Source of the DNA: Saliterribacillus persicus
GTDB taxonomy: Bacteria > Bacillota > Bacilli > Bacillales > Amphibacillaceae
NCBI RefSeq assembly: GCF_003337485.1
Contig: NZ_QPJJ01000019.1
Location: forward strand, 1 to 60,384
Length of the DNA stretch: 60,384 bases
Direction of reading: 5' to 3'
Positions within the stretch are counted from its first letter, which is position 1. Each line of letters opens with the position of its first letter. The notes beneath the pieces were generated by a model, which worked only from the letters and a program-made list of their open reading frames with translations, searched no databases and was not told the DNA's origin. Position numbers and translations under genes: made by a program. Positions 1 to 10,556 of the stretch are shown in pieces.

Positions 1-54
1 AAGTGTTATTGCATCATCAATATAAAAATATCAATGTTCGGGTGGCATAAATTA

Positions 55-77
55 GGAGTGAGCGTTTAGCTCACCCC
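55..77. terminator. GC-rich hairpin at window edge
   Basis: A short hairpin pairs GTGAGC with GCTCAC around the loop GTTTA. It has no clear T tract, so it may end the gene that lies to the left of the window, or may only be a processing hairpin. No coding region can be supported in bases 1-155. Confidence 0.4.
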
Positions 78-100
78 AACATTTGACTTAGAACCAATAA

Positions 101-130
101 AAAAAACTTGGCGAAATGCCAAGTTTTTTG
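101..130. terminator. Bidirectional Rho-independent terminator
   Basis: AACTTGGC and GCCAAGTT pair around GAAAT, with A residues before and T residues after. The shape works in both directions. On the minus strand it ends the ydiL-ydiK transcript; on the plus strand it would end whatever enters from the left. Confidence 0.85.
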
Positions 131-155
131 CTGTATATAGGAAGCAAGTAGATAT

Positions 156-365
156 TTATTTTTCTTTATCTTTTTTTACCTTTTTAACATGTAAGTGCAA
201 CCGGAATAAGCGGTAAGATACCACAAAATCCATGGTAGCAAAAAATGCTAAAGCAATGGTAATAAAATTCCAAATTGTTTCACTTGCAGATTGGATGGCA
301 ATATAAGTGAATAAAATACCTAAACCAAAATACAAGGAAGCAGATATTAAAGGTGAAAAACGCAT
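156..365 (-). CDS. ydiK: YdiK-like small membrane protein (DUF4305)
   Basis: A 69-residue protein with two hydrophobic segments (about residues 5-27 and 33-52) and a lysine-rich C-terminus ending in VKKVKKDKEK, expected on the cytoplasmic side. Length, topology and position beside ydiL and groES match YdiK of Bacillus subtilis, whose function is unknown. It is the second gene of a minus-strand pair, starting 7 bases after the ydiL stop and followed by a terminator. The call rests on synteny and topology rather than on a catalytic motif. Confidence 0.8.
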   Translation of the reverse strand: MRFSPLISASLYFGLGILFTYIAIQSASETIWNFITIALAFFATMDFVVSYRLFRLHLHVKKVKKDKEK

Positions 366-372
366 AAGTTAG

Positions 373-1089
373 TTAGCCTCCAATGAGTATAAATTGTAAT
401 TGCTCCAATTGATCGAGCATCTTTTCAATCTCTTCCGGGTCCATCGATAATTGCCCAATGACTGCATAGGTGTTAATCGCCATATGTGCAATAATCGGTA
501 CGATAATACGCTTTGTGTGTACGTATAAAAATGCAAAAACGATTCCGATTAAGGTATACGTTAGTAAATGACTAAAATCATTATGGACTGCTGCAAAAAC
601 TAAAGCGGAGGCAATTGCTGCTATAAAAAAGTTTGTTCGTTTATAGATGGAACCAAAAATAATTTTTCTAAAAACGACTTCCTCAAGGATCGGTCCGAGT
701 ACAGATATAATGATAATGAATATTGGAGCAGCCCTTGCTACATTCATTAAGTCTAAGGTGTTTTGTGATCCAGGCTTGATTCCCAATAAGAAGGTTTCGA
801 TTAGTATCGCAATAATTTGGGCAAAATAAACGAGAAAAATACCAACAAGTGACCACAAGAGAATAGAGCCTATCTTTTTATCTCGAGCAAACCATACGCT
901 TTTAACCTCATCACGTAGCAGGTACATCGTCACCAAAAGAGCAGCTGTAAAGCTGAATACACTCCAACTGACGGCTAGCATCGTACGATCTACCTCAAAA
1001 AAATAAATAATCGGTAATAAAATATAGCTAGACAATTGCATAAGTATATATGTGATCAGAACATAGATATAATTTTTGGACAACAACAA
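373..1089 (-). CDS. ydiL: YdiL-like CPBP (CAAX/Abi-type) membrane protease
   Basis: A 238-residue polytopic membrane protein of the CPBP glutamic intramembrane protease family. The family motifs are present in order: EExxxR (E136, E137, R141), then FxxxH with H169, then HxxxN near H202 and N206. It sits divergent from groES, as ydiL does in Bacillus, and is followed by ydiK. The start is one of three tandem TTG codons; the GAAGGGG ribosome site does not decide among them. The substrate is unknown. Family members are linked to prenyl-protein processing or to bacteriocin self-immunity, but neither role can be read here. Confidence 0.85.
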   Translation of the reverse strand: MLLSKNYIYVLITYILMQLSSYILLPIIYFFEVDRTMLAVSWSVFSFTAALLVTMYLLRDEVKSVWFARDKKIGSILLWSLVGIFLVYFAQIIAILIETFLLGIKPGSQNTLDLMNVARAAPIFIIIISVLGPILEEVVFRKIIFGSIYKRTNFFIAAIASALVFAAVHNDFSHLLTYTLIGIVFAFLYVHTKRIIVPIIAHMAINTYAVIGQLSMDPEEIEKMLDQLEQLQFILIGG

Positions 1090-1222
1090 CGACCCCTTCT
1101 CACTCTTTTTATAAATATTTCTTCATGATACGTATTTTAACACAACTTTAGAATAGAATTGAAATAGTTCGTTTAACGTTTCGATTTCACGAAAAAAAAT
1201 TTCCTGTTTTAGCATTTCTCGC

Positions 1223-1251
1223 TTGCAAAATTGTTTGTCATTCATTATTAT
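1223..1251 (+). promoter_or_regulatory. groESL promoter (SigA type)
   Basis: TTGCAA (1223-1228) and TATTAT (1246-1251) are separated by 17 bases. The predicted start falls just before the CIRCE element, as expected for HrcA-repressed groESL. Confidence 0.7.
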
Positions 1252-1261
1252 AATAATTGTG

Positions 1262-1288
1262 TTAGCACTCTTTAGTGATGAGTGCTAA
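1262..1288 (+). promoter_or_regulatory. CIRCE operator for HrcA
   Basis: TTAGCACTC, nine bases, GAGTGCTAA: a perfect match to the CIRCE inverted repeat. It lies in the 5' untranslated region of groES. HrcA bound here represses groESL until heat shock titrates GroEL away. Confidence 0.97.
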
Positions 1289-1334
1289 TAATCGAAATGT
1301 ATCAACACACATATTTTGAAGGAGGTTTTAAACG

Positions 1335-1619
1335 ATGCTTAAACCATTAGGCGATCGCGTAATCATTGAGCTTGTTCAACAAGAAGAAAAAACTGCTAGC
1401 GGAATTGTACTTCCTGATTCTGCCAAGGAAAAACCACAAGAAGGTAAAGTAGTTGCTGTTGGTTCAGGACGTGTTACAGAAAATGGAGAAAAGGTAGCTC
1501 TTGAAGTACAAGAAGGGAACCTAATCATCTATTCTAAATTTGCTGGTACAGAAGTAAAATACGAAGGTAAAGAATACTTAATTCTTCGCGAGGATGATAT
1601 TTTAGCAATCGTAGGCTAA
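1335..1619 (+). CDS. groES: Co-chaperonin GroES
   Basis: A 94-residue, full-length Cpn10. It begins [11 protein letters not shown], carries the mobile-loop region (about residues 17-34), and ends in [10 protein letters not shown]. It caps the GroEL cavity in the cytoplasm. The ATG follows a strong GAAGGAGG site and the gene lies directly downstream of the CIRCE element, 64 bases ahead of groEL. Confidence 0.98.
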   Translation: MLKPLGDRVIIELVQQEEKTASGIVLPDSAKEKPQEGKVVAVGSGRVTENGEKVALEVQEGNLIIYSKFAGTEVKYEGKEYLILREDDILAIVG

Positions 1620-1668
1620 TTTTTGCAGAAGAATAGTGAAGACATATATCATAATATGAGATTTATAA

Positions 1669-3389
<1,721 letters not shown>

Positions 3390-3398
3390 AGTGCAACA

Positions 3399-3441
3399 AA
3401 AAGTAATAGCACCTGTCATTGAGACAGGTGCTATTACTTTT
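3399..3441 (+). terminator. Strong terminator after groEL
   Basis: A 19-base perfect stem runs from AAAAGTAATAGCACC to GGTGCTATTACTTTT with the loop ATTGA. It ends groESL. A mutated direct copy lies at 10490-10556. Confidence 0.9.
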
Positions 3442-3578
3442 GTAAGCTTCTCCTTAGAGACAAACATGAATCCTTAATATGAATGGTTTGCTTTTGTGTA
3501 AAGCGATCGCAAAAACGAATAGGAGAAGAAAAAGCTTAAGGTGATTAGAAAAAGTTGCTAATTAATGTAAAATGTAAG

Positions 3579-3607
3579 TTGACTTTTAGATTACGGTTAG
3601 TTATACT
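3579..3607 (+). promoter_or_regulatory. Promoter of the ileS2 leader
   Basis: TTGACT (3579-3584), a 17-base spacer and TATACT (3602-3607). It is placed so that the transcript begins just before the T-box-like stem I. Confidence 0.75.
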
Positions 3608-3609
3608 CT

Positions 3610-3905
3610 GAATAATTTAATAAATAATTTGATGACGAGAAAGAGTAGTTATTTTGATCTTATCTATAGAGAGTTGACGATTTGCTGGAAGTCAATGTTA
3701 AGACTATAATGAAAATCCTCTCCGAGAAGCAAAGTTGAAAGGCCTTTTAAACTTTGACGGTATTCTACCGATATCCAGGACACGTATGATAGTACGTAGT
3801 GCAATGAACTGATAAAAACCACTACTATGGTTTTTTATTTTGTTTAAAAAAGATTATATATTTATATATAAACTCGATTCTACGTATGTAGGGTCGAGTT
3901 TTTTT
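3610..3905 (+). promoter_or_regulatory. T-box-like leader with terminators, upstream of ileS2
   Basis: The 5' part has T-box stem I landmarks: GAGAAAGAGTAGTTA near 3638, then AGAGAGTTGACG (about 3668-3679) and GCTGGAAGTCAATG, the apical AG-bulge region. GAAAATCCTCTCCGAG (3711-3726) follows, where ATC (3715-3717) fits an isoleucine specifier. Two terminators follow: AAAACCA/TGGTTTT (3814-3838) and AACTCGA/TCGAGTT (3871-3905), the second just before the gene. I do not find the canonical TGGNACCGCG T-box element, so the antiterminator half is divergent or degenerate. Uncharged tRNA-Ile would be the expected signal. Confidence 0.65.
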
Positions 3906-3926
3906 AATTAAAATGAGGTGATCATA

Positions 3927-6900
3927 TTGAAGGAATCTAGTTTCACAAGGGAATTAAGGGTTCGTGAAAAATGGGTAAAGGAAGGTACGTTTGCGCGTTC
4001 CATATCTAACCGAGAAGGAAGAGAGACTTATGTTTTTTATGAAGGACCTCCAACTGCAAATGGTTTGCCACATGCAGGTCATGCTCTTGGGAGAACAATC
4101 AAGGACTTTGTAGCGAGGTACAAAACAATGTCTGGTTATCAAGTGTTAAGAAAAGCGGGTTGGGATACCCATGGCTTACCTGTAGAGTTAGAAGTTGAAA
4201 AACAATTGAATATTCGTGGGAAGGATCAAATTGAGGAATATGGAATCGAAAACTTTATTCAGAAATGTAAAGAAAGTGTCTTTGCTTATGAAAATGAATG
4301 GAAACAATTTACGGAGGCTCTAGGTTATTGGGTAGATATGGAAGATCCCTATGTAACCTTAAACAACGAGTATATTGAGTCTGTCTGGAATATCTTATCC
4401 ACTATACATGAGAAAGGTTATTTATATAAAGGACATAGAGTTGTACCTTATTGTCCGCAGTGTGAGACTTCACTTAGTTCTCACGAAGTTGCACAAGGTT
4501 ATAAAGATGTTTCCGATTTATCTGTTACAGCCAAATTTCGATTAAAGGGAACTTCAGATGAATATCTTTTAGGTTGGACAACGACCCCCTGGACATTACC
4601 AGGTAATGTTGCTGTTGTCGTTAACCCTAATATGAAATATGTACGCGTTAAACAAGAGTCAGAAATATTTGTTCTCGCAGAGTCTTTGGTTTCCGCTGTT
4701 CTGAAGGAGAATTATGAAATCTTGGAAGTTTTGAAAGGAAAAGACTTAATTGGTCTCTCTTACGAACCGCCTTTTAATTATGTCACAGTAACTAACGGAC
4801 ATAAAGTTCTCGGTGCAGATTTTGTTACTGATACAAGTGGAACTGGTATTGTGCATCTAGCACCCGCCCATGGAGAAGACGATTATAATGTAATTCAGGA
4901 TAATCACTTTGATTATGTAAATGTAGTAGATTCAAAAGGTTGTTATAAGGATTATGTAAGCCCACTTGCAGGACAATTCGTAAAAGATTGTGATGTAGAA
5001 ATTATAAAAATGCTCTCAAAGCAAAATCTTTTATTTGATAAGCAAAAATATGAACATAGTTATCCACACTGTTGGCGATGTGACAGCCCTCTTCTTTATT
5101 ATGCTATGGAAGGGTGGTTTATTAAAACTACGGCAGTAAAAGAAAGAATGCAATCAAATAATCAAAAAGTTCAGTGGTTTCCTTCTCATATGAGAGATGG
5201 AAGGTTTGGGAACTTTTTAGATAACATGGTTGACTGGAATATAGGTAGAAACAGATATTGGGGAACACCGTTAAACGTTTGGATTTGTAAAGAATGTGGG
5301 AATGAAAAAGCCCCAAATTCTGCCATGGAATTAAGAAAACTTTCAGCAGAAGAAGTGCCAGAAGATATAGAATTGCATAAACCTTATGTTGACAGAGTGC
5401 ATTTAACTTGTTCTTGCGGGGGTAGAATGCATAGAACAACCGAAGTTATTGATGTATGGTTTGATAGCGGTTCGATGCCATTTGCTCAATACCATTATCC
5501 ATTTGAAGATAAAAATATGTTTAAGAAACAATTTCCTGCAGATGTGGTAATTGAGGGTGTTGACCAAACAAGAGGATGGTTTTATAGTTTATTAGCAGTT
5601 TCTACCTTATTTACTGGAGAATCTCCATATAAACGAGTACTTTCTTTAGGACATATTTTAGATGAAAATGGACAAAAGATGTCAAAGAGTAAGGGAAATG
5701 CCTTGAGCCCTTCTGAGTTAATAAATGAGTTCGGAGCTGATTCGTTAAGATGGGCGTTGTTAGCCGACAGTTCACCATGGAACAATAAACGCTTTTCCAA
5801 AAAGACTGTTAGTCATTGTAAGTCTAAAGTCATTGATACACTATTGAATGTTTATTCTTTTTACTCGATGTATGCGAAAATTGATCAATTTAATCCAGTC
5901 AGTGATATAGGAGGAACCCAGACAACTCTTGATAAATGGATTATTTCTCGGTTAAATACAGTTATTAAGGAAGTCGTCCGCAGTTTAGATGATTACGATG
6001 TAACAAAAGGCGCAAGATCAATTGCAACATTTGTTGATGACCTTAGTAATTGGTATGTAAGGCGTTCCAGACAACGTTTTTGGAGCAGTGGTATGACTGA
6101 AAATAAGAGGGCAGCATTTAGCACTCTATTTGAGGTCTTGAAAAAACTGTCCCAGCTCATGGCTCCTTATACACCTTTTGTCACAGAAGACATATATTCA
6201 AACTTAGTGAAAGAAAGTGTGCATTTATCGGATTATCCTCAACCCGATGAAACGCTTATTGATGAGCAATTAGAAAAAGATATGGATGCGGTCTTACAAA
6301 TAATAGAGCAAACAAGGTCACTTAGAAATACAGTTGGAATAAAAACCAAACAACCATTAGCTCTATTAGTCGTAGTCCCAACAGAAGAAATCACTATATC
6401 TCAGTTACAAAAATACGCTTCTATTATAAAAGAAGAAGTGAATATAAAAGAAGTAAAGTTTGAAAGAGAATATAATGATTTGTTGCAGCTTGATTTCAAA
6501 TTAAATTTCTCTGTAGTCGGTCCGAAATTAGGCAAATCCGTAGGCGAAGTTAAAAATAAAGTTGAAAAATTAGACGAGGCAGAAAAGGGAAGATTCATTG
6601 AAAAAAAAGAAATACAGTTATTATTAAATTCAGGTGAAACAGTAACTCTTACGATGGATGACGTGCTCATTGATAAAAAAGGAAAAAGCGGTTTTGAATT
6701 GCTGGAAGGTAATAATTTTATGACGCTTTTAGATACGAAATTAACACAAGAATTAAAAGAAGAAGGAATAGTAAGGGAATTCGTTCGTACTGTTCAAACA
6801 TATCGCAAGGATTTAAATCTTCCAGTTGAATTACGAGTAGATCTATTCATCGCTGCTGATTCGTGGCTAAAAAAAGTGTTGAAAGAATATGATGAGTTAC

Positions 6901-7007
6901 TTCAAAGTAATCTTATATTAAATGAAATACATTTTGAAAGAAAAACGAATATGAAAAGTTTCAAAATAGAAGGAAATACAATTGAATTGTTCATTAAATC
7001 TCAGTAA
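3927..7007 (+). CDS. ileS2: Isoleucyl-tRNA synthetase, IleRS2-type second copy
   Basis: A class Ia synthetase of about 1026 residues that charges tRNA-Ile. The HxGH signature is HAGH (residues 49-52) and the KMSKS loop is intact (584-588); between them lies the CP1 editing insertion (about 190-390). The overall length and the sequence style of the N- and C-terminal parts fit the IleRS2 clade, which includes mupirocin-resistant enzymes, rather than the housekeeping bacterial IleRS1. The canonical HxGH means it is not the swapped GxHH hyper-resistant form. Start: GAGGTG at 3914-3919 points to TTG 3927 rather than the GTG at 3918, which lies inside the ribosome site. It stands alone behind a T-box-like leader in the island. 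A housekeeping ileS is assumed elsewhere but is not visible here. Confidence 0.88.
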   Translation: MKESSFTRELRVREKWVKEGTFARSISNREGRETYVFYEGPPTANGLPHAGHALGRTIKDFVARYKTMSGYQVLRKAGWDTHGLPVELEVEKQLNIRGKDQIEEYGIENFIQKCKESVFAYENEWKQFTEALGYWVDMEDPYVTLNNEYIESVWNILSTIHEKGYLYKGHRVVPYCPQCETSLSSHEVAQGYKDVSDLSVTAKFRLKGTSDEYLLGWTTTPWTLPGNVAVVVNPNMKYVRVKQESEIFVLAESLVSAVLKENYEILEVLKGKDLIGLSYEPPFNYVTVTNGHKVLGADFVTDTSGTGIVHLAPAHGEDDYNVIQDNHFDYVNVVDSKGCYKDYVSPLAGQFVKDCDVEIIKMLSKQNLLFDKQKYEHSYPHCWRCDSPLLYYAMEGWFIKTTAVKERMQSNNQKVQWFPSHMRDGRFGNFLDNMVDWNIGRNRYWGTPLNVWICKECGNEKAPNSAMELRKLSAEEVPEDIELHKPYVDRVHLTCSCGGRMHRTTEVIDVWFDSGSMPFAQYHYPFEDKNMFKKQFPADVVIEGVDQTRGWFYSLLAVSTLFTGESPYKRVLSLGHILDENGQKMSKSKGNALSPSELINEFGADSLRWALLADSSPWNNKRFSKKTVSHCKSKVIDTLLNVYSFYSMYAKIDQFNPVSDIGGTQTTLDKWIISRLNTVIKEVVRSLDDYDVTKGARSIATFVDDLSNWYVRRSRQRFWSSGMTENKRAAFSTLFEVLKKLSQLMAPYTPFVTEDIYSNLVKESVHLSDYPQPDETLIDEQLEKDMDAVLQIIEQTRSLRNTVGIKTKQPLALLVVVPTEEITISQLQKYASIIKEEVNIKEVKFEREYNDLLQLDFKLNFSVVGPKLGKSVGEVKNKVEKLDEAEKGRFIEKKEIQLLLNSGETVTLTMDDVLIDKKGKSGFELLEGNNFMTLLDTKLTQELKEEGIVREFVRTVQTYRKDLNLPVELRVDLFIAADSWLKKVLKEYDELLQSNLILNEIHFERKTNMKSFKIEGNTIELFIKSQ

Positions 7008-7068
7008 TCAATAAATAGGATACAGTTCTTTGGAGATATTTCTCTGTTTTATAATTCTTACCACTCCT

Positions 7069-7090
7069 AAAAAGTCGGTACTTTTTATTT
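7069..7090 (+). terminator. Terminator of ileS2
   Basis: AAAAAGT and ACTTTTT pair around CGGT, followed by ATTT. It is AT-rich and weak, but well placed 60 bases after the ileS2 stop. Confidence 0.6.
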
Positions 7091-7207
7091 AAAGGATAAT
7101 CAAAAATGTATTTGAATATGGATTATATTGGGAGTGGTTGGTGTTTTTGACTTAAAGTTTAGGAATGTGAAATTAGAGTAAAATAAAATAAGAACCACTA
7201 TATTAAA

Positions 7208-7327
7208 TTAATTATGCATCACTATTTTATCTTTAATAGCAAGGATTTCCTCACCTAGAGGACTTTCAACAGTTATATTGATATTTATAGCAGTTATTTT
7301 ATCTGTTCTGTGAATCCATGCATCATT
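7208..7327 (-). pseudogene. Possible gene remnant, C-terminal fragment
   Basis: On the minus strand an open stretch of about 39 codons reads ...WIHRTDKITAININ, then VESPLGEEILAIKDKIVMHN and stop. The sequence looks like real protein (balanced, hydrophobic/charged alternation), but a stop lies directly upstream and there is no start or ribosome site. I do not recognise the family. It is probably a relic in the otherwise empty stretch between ileS2 and the protease gene. Confidence 0.3.
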
Positions 7328-7381
7328 TCAACCATGGTTAACGAAGCAAGAGTAAGTTTGAAAATTTCAAATTATCACCAG

Positions 7382-7416
7382 AAATCGTACTTAATTAGAT
7401 TAAGTGCGATTTCTTT
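7382..7416 (+). terminator. Hairpin terminator in the ileS2-protease gap
   Basis: AAATCGTACTTAA pairs with TTAAGTGCGATTT around TTAGA and is followed by CTTTT. No intact gene ends here, so it may belong to a lost gene. The rest of 7417-7781 shows nothing I can name. Confidence 0.65.
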
Positions 7417-7781
7417 TGTGGTGTTTTACTTCTACATTAATAATAATCACCTAATGATCTACTCTTTGTTTTATCCTTATCGCTACTTCTAAATTAAATT
7501 CAAATCTGAAATAGCTAATCTACTTACCATTTCTGTTTTAGTCGATTTTTGATCACAGCCACTGAAAGGTACTAGAAATTTTATGCAAATTCAGTTTTTC
7601 CTAAACAGCACTTGCTTTGTAGGAACTTTCCTATTACGTAGTAGACAATTACTGCGCAGCAAAAAACGTCTTTATGTAAAGAAGACTTTATTATAGCTTT
7701 TATATTTATGTTCAAATTATTGGGAATTTGTAGTAAATTATTATTAGGTGCACATAGAATTGGAAAAAAGGAGACTAGTTA

Positions 7782-8450
7782 ATGTATTCAGGTATGGTTA
7801 ATGCTGTTTATGCTTTAGGGAGAGTGACTCCAAATGGGGTAACTCCATTGGGAACTGCAACTCTCTTAAATAGAGATGGGTTACTTGTAACTGCTGCCCA
7901 TGTAACTAATCATGATGATAATAATTTAGTAGTTATTTTCCCAAGGAATAGCTCATTGTCAGAATATCAAGACATGTCAAATTTAGAGGTTAGATATGTT
8001 GACGTAAAGATAAATTCAGTGAATCCCTTATATGATATATGCATATTAGAAGGTGCTAATGGAACGAATTTAAGAGGAGCTTCAAACCTTGATATAACTG
8101 GGTTGGATAATATTAATGTAGGAGAAAAGCTTAATGTCTTTGGATTTCCAGACTTAAACTTTGGTCGAATGATATTAACTAAACAGGAAACTGATTTAGG
8201 AGCAAAAGTATTAATAGAGAATACTGGCTTAAAAGTAAAGTATGGTGTAATTAATTTGCTATCACGTCAAGGGCAATCAGGAAGTCCTGTAGTACATAAT
8301 AATAATTTAATTGGTATATTAATCGGTCCTTACCTTCCTAAACAATCGGGTGGCATTTCAATAGGTGGTATAGACCCTCATACATTACATCCAGCGACAC
8401 ATATAGTTTCAGCTAGTTACATTGAGGAGATGTTAGAAGATAATGTCTAA
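7782..8450 (+). CDS. Trypsin-like serine protease, stand-alone
   Basis: A 222-residue protein that is almost entirely one chymotrypsin-fold peptidase domain. The catalytic triad is visible: H40 in VTAAH, D85 in YDICIL, S168 in GQSGSPV. There is no signal peptide or membrane anchor, so unlike HtrA-type proteases it should act in the cytoplasm, and no PDZ domain follows. The ATG has a clean AAAAGGAGA site. Its last 8 bases overlap the start of the next gene, which encodes a small membrane protein, so the two are translationally coupled. Cytoplasmic trypsin-like proteases of this kind occur as activators in bacterial conflict systems; that role is inferred. Confidence 0.85.
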   Translation: MYSGMVNAVYALGRVTPNGVTPLGTATLLNRDGLLVTAAHVTNHDDNNLVVIFPRNSSLSEYQDMSNLEVRYVDVKINSVNPLYDICILEGANGTNLRGASNLDITGLDNINVGEKLNVFGFPDLNFGRMILTKQETDLGAKVLIENTGLKVKYGVINLLSRQGQSGSPVVHNNNLIGILIGPYLPKQSGGISIGGIDPHTLHPATHIVSASYIEEMLEDNV

Positions 8451-8895
8451 ATCAAATTTTGACAGTTTATTTAGAGAAAATAATGAACGATGGCTAGATC
8501 CTCTTCCAAAACATCAAAGAACTTTAATTTTAAAATTAATGGAACAAAATGAGGACTACTATACAGTTGCAGAAGCCTATTTAACTATTAATACACCTAA
8601 TACGGCTCCTTTCAGTGCGGGACAGGGTAGAAAAATATTTGTAGATAAGCTCGTATTAGAGATTGAACATTTTTTGTGTGGCGACAAAAAATATGAAGAA
8701 GAAAGGTTAGGTTTATTTTCTAACCTTAAGCCAACGCATACTATAGTAGTTTCAACAGTATCAGCTGCTGTCGCTCCTTATATTGGAGCGTCGGCCATAT
8801 TCATAATGCCAGCAGTATCGTTAATATTTATAGGTATTGGAAAAATGACAATAAATGCTTGGTGCGAAATGCGTAAAGAATTAAAGCTTCAATAA
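8443..8895 (+). CDS. Small protein with C-terminal membrane hairpin, coupled to protease
   Basis: 150 residues. The N-terminal two-thirds (1-100) is soluble and charged. Residues about 101-140 form two hydrophobic segments, TIVVSTVSAAVAPYIGASA and IFIMPAVSLIFIGIG, followed by a short charged tail. The ATG overlaps the protease stop by 8 bases, so the genes form one unit. I do not recognise the family. A soluble head plus a membrane hairpin fits a membrane-disrupting effector, or an anchor held or cleaved by the protease partner. That is inference from architecture only. Confidence 0.7.
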   Translation: MSKSNFDSLFRENNERWLDPLPKHQRTLILKLMEQNEDYYTVAEAYLTINTPNTAPFSAGQGRKIFVDKLVLEIEHFLCGDKKYEEERLGLFSNLKPTHTIVVSTVSAAVAPYIGASAIFIMPAVSLIFIGIGKMTINAWCEMRKELKLQ

Positions 8896-9128
8896 AGTTT
8901 ACTTTTTTATATCAAGAAAGTCGAAGAATCCTATAATCTGTTTGTAATTTGAATGTGGCATCAATTTATAAAAAATTATTAAGAAGGTTTCTAAGATTTC
9001 ATTTGTTTATTATAAGAGTGACAAATTAACTCTTTCACAGACAGGCGCTTTTGTTAGAAAGGCAAAAAAATACAAAAGGTTTATTCGCTGTACAGTACAA
9101 CCATACTGTTAATAAGTTAAACATTTAG

Positions 9129-9160
9129 AGACGGTCACTTTTAGGATGATCGTCTTTCTT
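9129..9160 (+). terminator. Terminator after the protease pair
   Basis: AGACGGTCA pairs with TGATCGTCT (one G-T pair), followed by TTCTTATTTT. It lies 230 bases downstream of the membrane-protein gene. Just upstream, 9083-9112 carries CTGTACAGTACAACCATACTG, which resembles 10314-10333 beside junction S2. The rest of 8896-9396 is otherwise featureless. Confidence 0.75.
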
Positions 9161-9396
9161 ATTTTACTGATACTGCGCCACAAATATCGTGTTTATTAAT
9201 ATTTTTATAGAACTAGGATCAATGAATAGATAATAGATATTCACCTGGATATTTATGTTAATATTTATATGAATAGCAAATCTAAACTTAGAAAACTCAG
9301 TTCTTATCAGAGATTGAGTTGCCTATTGTAATGACCTTATTCCTCTAATATAGATAACTCAAGTATTAAAAAAAGAATACTTAGAAGGATGATCTT

Positions 9397-10182
9397 ATGA
9401 AATTCAAAGGACAAATAATTTACTTTGTTAGAGATCGATACAATTGTGTCCATATGCTAAAAAGAAATTCGCAATCTGCAGCTTTATTAGAACAGTATAT
9501 ATATTATATTGAAACTTTAAAAAAGAATCTGAAAAGTGAATTTGTAAGGGCCTTCATTGTTAACCTTGATGAACCAAATAAACCCTTCATCTGGTGTTCT
9601 AATAAATGGCTCAAAGATATTAATGACAAAATTTCTCCCAATCATCAAAAGTATTTGAACTTCTTATCTGAACATCGAGAGGATGTCTTTTTTATAGGAC
9701 CTTATAAGTCTATGAGATCAAAAGGTCTACATGTTTGTTCAAAAGGCCATGAATGGCGTATTCAACCCATAAAAGTAAAAGAAGGGGAGAAATGTCCGAA
9801 GTGCAAGTGGCATATGAAAGAATCAAATGGTGCTAAGTTTATTACGAACTTATTATCCGAACTAAACATTATGTTCATTAAGGAGCTTCAAATGAAAAGG
9901 TTAGGCCTTGAATCTGAGTATTGTTTGGATTTTACCGTAATTAAAAATAATCATGCAGTTTTTGTCATTGAGTTTAATGGTATCCAACATTACAAGCCGA
10001 TAAGAAATGAATTTTTCGGTGGTTATGAAGGTTACAGGAAGCGAAAGCGATCTGATAAAAATAAACGCGATTTTTGTTGGAGTAATGCTCTTCCGGTTAT
10101 AGATATTCCTTACGCAGAGACTGAAGAACAAATGAAAGAAACTATAGAACATTTTTGTAGGATGTTTTACTTATTGGATTAA
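9397..10182 (+). CDS. Zinc-ribbon plus PD-(D/E)XK-type nuclease
   Basis: 261 residues. A zinc ribbon spans about 112-137 (C114, C133 and C136, with H118 in CSKGHEW). A nuclease-like core follows at 175-245: LDF with D178, then IEFNGIQHY with E192 and Q197, and a basic RKRKRSDKNKRDF helix. This pattern (D...ExNGxQHY) is shared by Vsr/PD-(D/E)XK-like endonucleases, often fused to zinc ribbons in phage and island proteins. The N-terminal 100 residues are not recognised. It stands alone just before junction S2, with its start at an ATG after AGAAGGATGATC. A defence or homing role is possible; no methyltransferase accompanies it. Confidence 0.65.
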   Translation: MKFKGQIIYFVRDRYNCVHMLKRNSQSAALLEQYIYYIETLKKNLKSEFVRAFIVNLDEPNKPFIWCSNKWLKDINDKISPNHQKYLNFLSEHREDVFFIGPYKSMRSKGLHVCSKGHEWRIQPIKVKEGEKCPKCKWHMKESNGAKFITNLLSELNIMFIKELQMKRLGLESEYCLDFTVIKNNHAVFVIEFNGIQHYKPIRNEFFGGYEGYRKRKRSDKNKRDFCWSNALPVIDIPYAETEEQMKETIEHFCRMFYLLD

Positions 10183-10340
10183 ATTCAAAAGGTTAGGACG
10201 TTGAAGATAGTTATTATAAATCTATTCAATCACCAGTGCATGAACTTATTTAATTATTAAGGGAATTATTTTTATTATAATAAGCCGTGAAGAAAAATAG
10301 CTATCGAACTAGTGCACAGTACAACGATACTATTTAATAG

Positions 10341-10385
10341 CATGCCACCCGTAAGGTGAGAGTGTGTAATATCGTTAACGCGAGG
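10341..10385 (-). repeat. Junction S2a: inverted copy of the groEL-tail block
   Basis: Read on the minus strand, this segment gives GTTAACGATATTACACACTC followed by TCACCTTACGGGTGGCATG. That is nearly identical to the block before the groEL tail at 41854-41893. It is the only copy in inverted orientation, and it lacks the final GATGTAA. The flanking 10314-10340 resembles the left margin of the 50588 repeat. Confidence 0.75.
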
Positions 10386-10487
10386 TGCAAATAGTACGTT
10401 TAATCAACGTTTTGGATATTTTTGGCTGTAACATATATAAAACATCCAAATATGATACAGTAATTTAATTACAAACAGAATAGTAAA

Positions 10488-10556
10488 ATTCTAACATAGT
10501 TCAATAAAAAATAATAGCATCTGTCGCTGGGGCAGGTGCTTTTACTTTTGTAAACT
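10488..10556 (+). repeat. Junction S2b: degenerate copy of the post-groEL terminator
   Basis: CTAACATAGTTCAATAAAAA, then AATAGCATCTGTC, GGGGCAGGTGCTTTTACTTTTG. This aligns along its whole length with 3380-3442 after groEL, with scattered changes that still allow a hairpin. The two direct copies bracket the ileS2-protease-nuclease segment. Confidence 0.75.

Noticed and set aside
647-829. Open frames on the strand opposite ydiL, groEL, ileS2 and most other genes
   Set aside because: They have no ribosome site, low-complexity or membrane-like composition mirrored from the real gene, and lie fully inside well-supported genes.
7061-7137. CCACTCC...GGAGTGG inverted repeat after ileS2
   Set aside because: Seven-base arms 63 bases apart are easily due to chance; the inner AAAAAGT/ACTTTTT hairpin is a better terminator.
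7310-7492. 60-codon plus-strand frame between ileS2 and the protease
   Set aside because: No ribosome site; it overlaps a terminator hairpin (7382-7416) and the composition is not protein-like.
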